This document shows positions 6,656-9,994 of a stretch of DNA of 9,994 nt, one piece after another (positions within the stretch are counted from its first letter, which is position 1; every line of letters starts with the position of its first letter). A model generated the notes under the pieces. That model was not told the origin of the DNA. It saw nothing but the letters and a program-made list of their open reading frames with translations, and made no database searches. The DNA is taken from NCBI GenBank assembly GCA_019307165.1, contig JAFDKD010000061.1, positions 1 to 9,994 of the forward strand. Direction: 5' to 3'. The position numbers and the translations under genes are program-made. Source of the stretch: Deltaproteobacteria bacterium. GTDB lineage: Bacteria; Desulfobacterota; DSM-4660; Desulfatiglandales; Desulfatiglandaceae.

Positions 6656-6689
6656 AAAAAAAGAGGCGGGCCAAAGCCCGCCTTTTTTT
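6656..6689 (-). terminator. Intrinsic terminator of the carboxyltransferase gene (bidirectional)
   Basis: AGGCGGGC (6664-6671) pairs with GCCCGCCT (6676-6683) around a CAAA loop. Seven A lie on the left (6656-6662) and seven T on the right (6683-6689), so it can end transcripts from both sides. It begins about 45 bp after the carboxyltransferase stop codon. Confidence 0.9.
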
Positions 6690-6733
6690 GTCGTCTCACA
6701 GCACACTCCGGATGAGCGTACTTAAAGCCGTCC

Positions 6734-8230
6734 CTACTGAACGGTGGCGCACACCTCCTCGATGGCGGCCGCCATGGCCTCGTCCTCCCTGCGGATGTCC
6801 TCCAGGGTCTTGGGCTTGACCGAAGCCGGTTTCTCCTCCAGCCCGTACTTCCATTTCAGGAATTTCTCTCCGGTCGTGGGATAAATGGCGTAGATGAGCA
6901 GGTCGAAGTCATCCTTGGCCAGGTCGCCCACCTTGGCCCGGGCCGCATCCAGCTCGGGCTCCAGATAATCGGCCGCGCGGCCGGTGACGGGCGTTTCCCC
7001 CCGCTTGTAACCCTTGAGGACCTTTTTCTGAACCTCCGGGTCCACGGATGTAGGCGTTTTCCCGTACAGACCGAATACCAGGTCTTTCACTTCATTGGTA
7101 ACCATCTTATATTTGCCGAACAGGACATTCAGCACGGCCTGGACGCCCACGATCTGAGAGGTGGGCGTCACCAGGGGCGGTGTGCCCAGTTCTTTTCGCG
7201 TCACGGCCACTTCCGCGTAAACCTCGGCGAGCCGGTCCAGGGCCTTGGCCTCCTTGAGTTGGCTGACCAGATTGGAAATCATGCCGCCGGGCACCTGGTG
7301 GACCAGAACGCCCGTGTCGATGATCGACATCTTGTTTTTGGCCAGATAGTCCCGGTACTTGGGCGCCACGGTCTCCATATACTCGCCCAGTTCCAGCAGC
7401 TGGGGCAGGTCGAAACCGGGGTCCCGCGTCGTACCGAAAAGGGTCGCCACGATGGGCTCCACCGCCGGCTGCGAGGTGCGCAGCGCAAACGGCGCCAGGC
7501 AGGTATCGATGATGTCCACGCCCGCCTTGATGGCCTCCAGATAGACCATGGAGCCCATGCCGCTGGTATAGTGGGTGTGGAGGTGAATGGGGATGGTGAT
7601 CACCTTTTTCAACTCGGTGATGATATTGGCGATGTCAAAGGGGGCCATGATGCCGGCCATGTCCTTGAGGCAGAGGGTGTCCGCGCCCATGGCCTGGAGT
7701 TCCTTGGCCTTGTTCAGGTAATAGTCCAGGTTGAAGACATCACCGCCCATTCGGCGCTCGGTCAGGGTGTAGCAGATGGTCCCCTGGAAATGCTTGCCGT
7801 TGGCCTTGATACGCTCCACGACCGTCTCGAAGTTCCGGAAATCGTTCAATGCGTCAAAGACCCTGAAAATATCCATGCCCGCTTCGCAGGACTTGTCCAC
7901 GAACAGCCTTGCCACGTCGTCGGCGTAATTGCGGTAGCCCACCAGGTTCTGTCCCCTGAGCAGCATGGAAAACGGGGTTTTCTTGATATATTTCTTCAGC
8001 GTGCGGATTCGTTCGAAGGGGTCCTCCCCGAGAAACCGGTGCATGGTGTCAAATGTTGCGCCCCCCCACACCTCCATGGCCCAGAACCCGACGCTGTCCA
8101 TTTTCTCCGCAATGGGGAGCATGTCTTCGGTCCGCATCCGTGTGGCCAGTGTGGACTGATGTCCGTCACGAAAGGTGTTGTCCTGGATTTTGATAGGATT
8201 CCTGGGTCCATCTTCTAATAAATCAGCCAT
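6734..8230 (-). CDS. Biotin-independent carboxyltransferase subunit (transcarboxylase 5S / PycB / OadA type)
   Basis: A 498-residue carboxyltransferase-domain protein that moves CO2 between a biotin carrier and pyruvate/oxaloacetate. Visible active-site elements: FRDGHQS with metal ligand Asp22; VWGGATFD (54-61); LLRGQNLVGYR (90-100); LKDMAG with Lys189, which is carbamylated and binds metal in the family; and HLHTH with metal ligands His218 and His220. A C-terminal PYC_OADA-type region follows (PGGMISN, TPTSQIVGVQAV). There is no biotinyl domain (no AMKM), which matches methylmalonyl-CoA carboxyltransferase 5S (about 505 residues) and PycB-like proteins rather than the ~590-residue OadA alpha chain. 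No biotin carrier or 12S partner is nearby. Start: ATG at 8230 with GGGGAGG 6 nt upstream; an earlier GTG at 8290 lies at the predicted transcription start. Monocistronic, with its own promoter and terminator. The family is certain; the exact enzyme (transcarboxylase versus pyruvate carboxylase B) is inferred. Confidence 0.9.
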   Translation of the reverse strand: MADLLEDGPRNPIKIQDNTFRDGHQSTLATRMRTEDMLPIAEKMDSVGFWAMEVWGGATFDTMHRFLGEDPFERIRTLKKYIKKTPFSMLLRGQNLVGYRNYADDVARLFVDKSCEAGMDIFRVFDALNDFRNFETVVERIKANGKHFQGTICYTLTERRMGGDVFNLDYYLNKAKELQAMGADTLCLKDMAGIMAPFDIANIITELKKVITIPIHLHTHYTSGMGSMVYLEAIKAGVDIIDTCLAPFALRTSQPAVEPIVATLFGTTRDPGFDLPQLLELGEYMETVAPKYRDYLAKNKMSIIDTGVLVHQVPGGMISNLVSQLKEAKALDRLAEVYAEVAVTRKELGTPPLVTPTSQIVGVQAVLNVLFGKYKMVTNEVKDLVFGLYGKTPTSVDPEVQKKVLKGYKRGETPVTGRAADYLEPELDAARAKVGDLAKDDFDLLIYAIYPTTGEKFLKWKYGLEEKPASVKPKTLEDIRREDEAMAAAIEEVCATVQ

Positions 8231-8236
8231 TTCAAA

Positions 8237-8243
8237 CCTCCCC
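8237..8243 (-). promoter_or_regulatory. Ribosome binding site deciding the carboxyltransferase start
   Basis: GGGGAGG on the minus strand, 6 nt before ATG 8230. It rules in the shorter protein beginning MADLLEDG over a 20-residue longer, lysine-rich GTG version. Confidence 0.8.
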
Positions 8244-8295
8244 GTTATCATTGATTTTTCTATGTTTTTCTTTGCATTTGCCTTCTTCACAGCAA

Positions 8296-8324
8296 CCTAT
8301 AAAAAAAGTCTTGCAAATGGTCAA
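8296..8324 (-). promoter_or_regulatory. Sigma70-type promoter of the carboxyltransferase gene
   Basis: TTGACC (8319-8324) and TATAGG (8296-8301) on the minus strand, exactly 17 bp apart. The predicted transcription start is near 8289, giving a leader of about 60 nt. It shows that this gene need not depend on transcription from the exosortase gene upstream. Confidence 0.7.
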
Positions 8325-8331
8325 CCCCTTA

Positions 8332-8364
8332 GTTGGTTTCCAACCGGAAATGGCCCTTTTCCGG
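8332..8364. repeat. Two back-to-back hairpins after the exosortase gene
   Basis: GTTGG-TTT-CCAAC (8332-8344) directly abuts CCGGAAA/TTTCCGG with a 7-base loop (8344-8364). They lie between the exosortase stop codon and the downstream promoter. No T-run follows on the minus strand, so they would be a factor-dependent stop or 3'-end stabiliser rather than a classic terminator. Confidence 0.5.
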
Positions 8365-8371
8365 ATGGACA

Positions 8372-9763
8372 CTAGCGGAATTCTTTCCACCGCATGACAT
8401 AATACATGCCGAAGGGGACGATCACAATCCAGAATTGAAGGGGCATCACGTCCGGCTTGAGATGAAAAAGCTCAATAAATCCAACGGTTAAAAAGCAATT
8501 CAGAAAAACGCCCCCAAGCCCGACAATGCCCCTGACAATCCGTTGGCGCAGGGCCAGGCCGGGGGTAATGCACATGAGCGCCACCCAGATGAAGGCCTGA
8601 AATTCCAGCATGCGGCTCAAACTTTCCATGCCGTCAAAATAGAGACGGGGGCTGTCATTGATCCATTGGGTAAGCCAGGGGAGGAAAAAGGTCTTGTAGA
8701 ATTCGCCCAGGCCATAGGCCACGGGGATGCAAAGGACCGAAGCTGCTATGAAAATGAGCAGGAATCGCGCGAACCCCTTTTTCCCCGACCTGCGGTGGTC
8801 ATGATACCCGACCATCAGAAAACAGAAAAGGATCAGCACCAACTGGCCGAATGAACTGAAAAAGATGCTGTGGACAACGCTGGTCCCTCCGCTGACGGAA
8901 AGGGCGGTGGTGAATGTGCGACCCACATGATAGGCGTAATAAAACGGCCAGAACCCAATCAGAATAATCAGGAGCTTTTTCCACCATTTCATGGGAAGCG
9001 CAAAAACGCCGCCCGCGAGCAGCACCACGATGGGGCTGGAGAGACACTTGGGGTTGACATTGATCGAACAGGTGGCCGTCTGAATGACGGCGTCTTTGTA
9101 AGACGTTTCCGTAAAGAAATGCAGTACCCATGCCGAATGGGCCACGATCAGTTTCATGGACCAGGCCCCAAAGGGGCTCCCCAGAAAAAGGAAGTAAAGT
9201 CCGTAACCTCCCAGAAATCCCACCAGGAAAAACCCGACCGTCTTCAACCATCCTCTTTTTCCGGATGACAAAAAGGTCGGACGCCCCTCGTGCTGGACCC
9301 ACCACATGAAAACGGCCAGCGTTCCGGCGATGACCACAGCCTGTCCGACCACCACATGCATGGCCCAGAAAAAACTGGGAATCTTTGAACTGAACAGGAT
9401 AATGGCGAGGGTTCTGACGAAGTTGAGCAGATTGAGAAAAACGAATCCCGACAGCAGGCCGACGGCCTTGGATTTGATGGAAGCCGGAAAGGACAGTACC
9501 GCACCCGCATACAGAAACACCACCAGGGTCCCGGTACAGGAACCCGCGATCTCAAAGCTCCCGCTAGCCGTCTGGATGCTGGCGCCGCGACGTTGGACTT
9601 CGAACCCGATGAAATTGAGCACCTTGTCGGCAAGCCACGCGGAAGCGGTCGCAAACGGGTCCAGGACATGAGCCTGAATCCATGTGGTTTCATGAAGCCA
9701 GTAGAAAAAGGCCAGGAGAAGGAAAAATTTAATCAGCCATTTGATGGGATTCTGGTCCTGCAT
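8372..9763 (-). CDS. Exosortase/archaeosortase family membrane protein with two tandem cores
   Basis: A 463-residue polytopic inner-membrane protein with about a dozen hydrophobic segments (near 9-22, 77-92, 101-124, 130-155, 173-195, 204-218, 243-257, 263-279, 297-319, 332-349, 388-402, 409-429, 442-457). Exosortases are membrane cysteine transpeptidases that process C-terminal sorting tags such as PEP-CTERM, using Cys, Arg and His in adjacent helices. The first core has AGSCTG (Cys76), NFVRT (Arg117) and MHVVVGQ (His136). A second core repeats the pattern: NPKCLSS (Cys240), HVGRT (Arg282) and VVHSIFF (His298). Both are preceded by an IQTA word 13 residues before the Cys. Usual exosortases have one core and about 180-300 residues, so this is a duplication or fusion. 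Start: ATG 9763 with GGTGA 5 nt upstream; an in-frame GTG at 9772 is an alternative. No sorting-tag protein or EPS genes are visible nearby. Family confidence is high; activity and substrate are unknown. Confidence 0.82.
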   Translation of the reverse strand: MQDQNPIKWLIKFFLLLAFFYWLHETTWIQAHVLDPFATASAWLADKVLNFIGFEVQRRGASIQTASGSFEIAGSCTGTLVVFLYAGAVLSFPASIKSKAVGLLSGFVFLNLLNFVRTLAIILFSSKIPSFFWAMHVVVGQAVVIAGTLAVFMWWVQHEGRPTFLSSGKRGWLKTVGFFLVGFLGGYGLYFLFLGSPFGAWSMKLIVAHSAWVLHFFTETSYKDAVIQTATCSINVNPKCLSSPIVVLLAGGVFALPMKWWKKLLIILIGFWPFYYAYHVGRTFTTALSVSGGTSVVHSIFFSSFGQLVLILFCFLMVGYHDHRRSGKKGFARFLLIFIAASVLCIPVAYGLGEFYKTFFLPWLTQWINDSPRLYFDGMESLSRMLEFQAFIWVALMCITPGLALRQRIVRGIVGLGGVFLNCFLTVGFIELFHLKPDVMPLQFWIVIVPFGMYYVMRWKEFR

Positions 9764-9812
9764 GCTTGTCACCGCATAGCCCTGCCTTTACTTAAAAAAA
9801 CCAATGTCAGGG

Positions 9813-9840
9813 TTAAATAATTTCAGGCCGCGAATATAAG
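9813..9840 (+). promoter_or_regulatory. Weak candidate promoter of xseA
   Basis: TTAAAT (9813-9818) and TATAAG (9835-9840) are 16 bp apart in the divergent gap between the exosortase gene and xseA. The -10 box is good but the -35 poor. A second AT-rich GATAAT at 9901-9906 is too close to the start codon to serve easily. Confidence 0.3.
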
Positions 9841-9916
9841 GGATGGGGGGCGAAGGGTCAAGGGAATTCGGATTTCGGATTTACGGACCAGCGGTTTTTT
9901 GATAATAGAAACGCAT

Positions 9917-9994
9917 ATGGATGGACACACGCCCAAAGTTTACCGTATCAGCGAACTGACCCGTGAAATCCAGGCCCTCCTCGAAAGCCGTTTT
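9917..9994 (+). CDS. xseA: Exodeoxyribonuclease VII large subunit, N-terminus (truncated by window edge)
   Basis: Only the first 26 codons are present. They read MDGHTPKVYRISELT followed by REIQALLESRF, the conserved N-terminal helix that leads into the OB-fold nucleic-acid-binding domain of XseA. With XseB the protein would degrade single-stranded DNA to short oligonucleotides in mismatch and damage repair. The ATG at 9917 fits the family start. No clear Shine-Dalgarno sequence precedes it (AATAGAAACGCAT), so initiation may be weak. An overlapping ATG at 9921 is in another frame and soon stops. It is divergent from the exosortase gene, 153 bp away. The match is short but characteristic. Confidence 0.8.
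   Translation, partial: MDGHTPKVYRISELTREIQALLESRF

Noticed and set aside
6238..6706. Longer ORFs of 125-129 codons on both strands through the intergenic region
   Set aside because: No motifs, no good ribosome binding site, they run through the terminator or hairpins, and they overlap each other.
7259..8218. A 319-codon open frame on the plus strand opposite the carboxyltransferase
   Set aside because: Mirror frame of a conserved enzyme gene with no RBS or recognisable domain.
8231..8290. GTG at 8290 as the carboxyltransferase start
   Set aside because: It lies at the predicted +1 of the promoter, and the ATG at 8230 has a strong GGGGAGG.
9868..9881. TCGGATT direct repeat (two copies) before xseA
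   Set aside because: Only two 7-base copies; too little to call a regulatory or repeat element.
1..9994. CRISPR array, tRNA, rRNA or transposase gene
   Set aside because: No regularly spaced repeats, no cloverleaf-type tRNA arms or CCA-like ends noticed, no rRNA-like sequence and no transposase motifs were found on either strand.

Overview
The window looks like chromosomal DNA of a GC-rich Gram-negative anaerobe, most likely a Desulfobacterota (deltaproteobacterial) sulfate reducer or relative. This is inferred from three things: the tmk-holB-ricT-metG housekeeping cluster, a stand-alone biotin-independent transcarboxylase 5S-type subunit, and an exosortase-family membrane protein. No 16S or other decisive marker is present. 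There is no rRNA, tRNA, CRISPR array or transposase gene.

Left block (1-3090), all on the minus strand and read right to left: thymidylate kinase (tmk), DNA polymerase III delta' (holB), a PSP1/RicT-family protein (ricT) and the N-terminal third of methionyl-tRNA synthetase (metG, running off the left edge). Gaps are only 4-16 bp, and a good sigma70-type promoter lies just upstream of tmk, so this reads as one operon. It joins dTTP supply, clamp loading and translation with a 4Fe-4S RNA-processing factor.

Middle block (3091-6655): a ~560 bp gene-poor stretch with extragenic palindromes leads into a plus-strand amidase-signature hydrolase with a strong ribosome binding site. This converges on a minus-strand AAA_14/DUF4143 ATPase, a family often seen as an isolated mobile cargo gene. 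Upstream of the ATPase is a ~480 bp gap. It holds a 29-codon minus-strand ORF with a near-perfect Shine-Dalgarno sequence, a chain of hairpins, and an intrinsic terminator.

Right block (6656-9994): a carboxyltransferase (5S/PycB/OadA-type, no biotin domain) with its own promoter, ribosome binding site and terminator. Upstream of it on the same strand is a large membrane protein of the exosortase/archaeosortase family. Divergent from that is the start of xseA (exonuclease VII large subunit), cut by the right edge.

The most unusual object is the exosortase-like protein. It contains two exosortase-like cores in tandem, each with its own Cys-Arg-His set at almost identical spacing, followed by a third hydrophobic region that may be a decayed copy.
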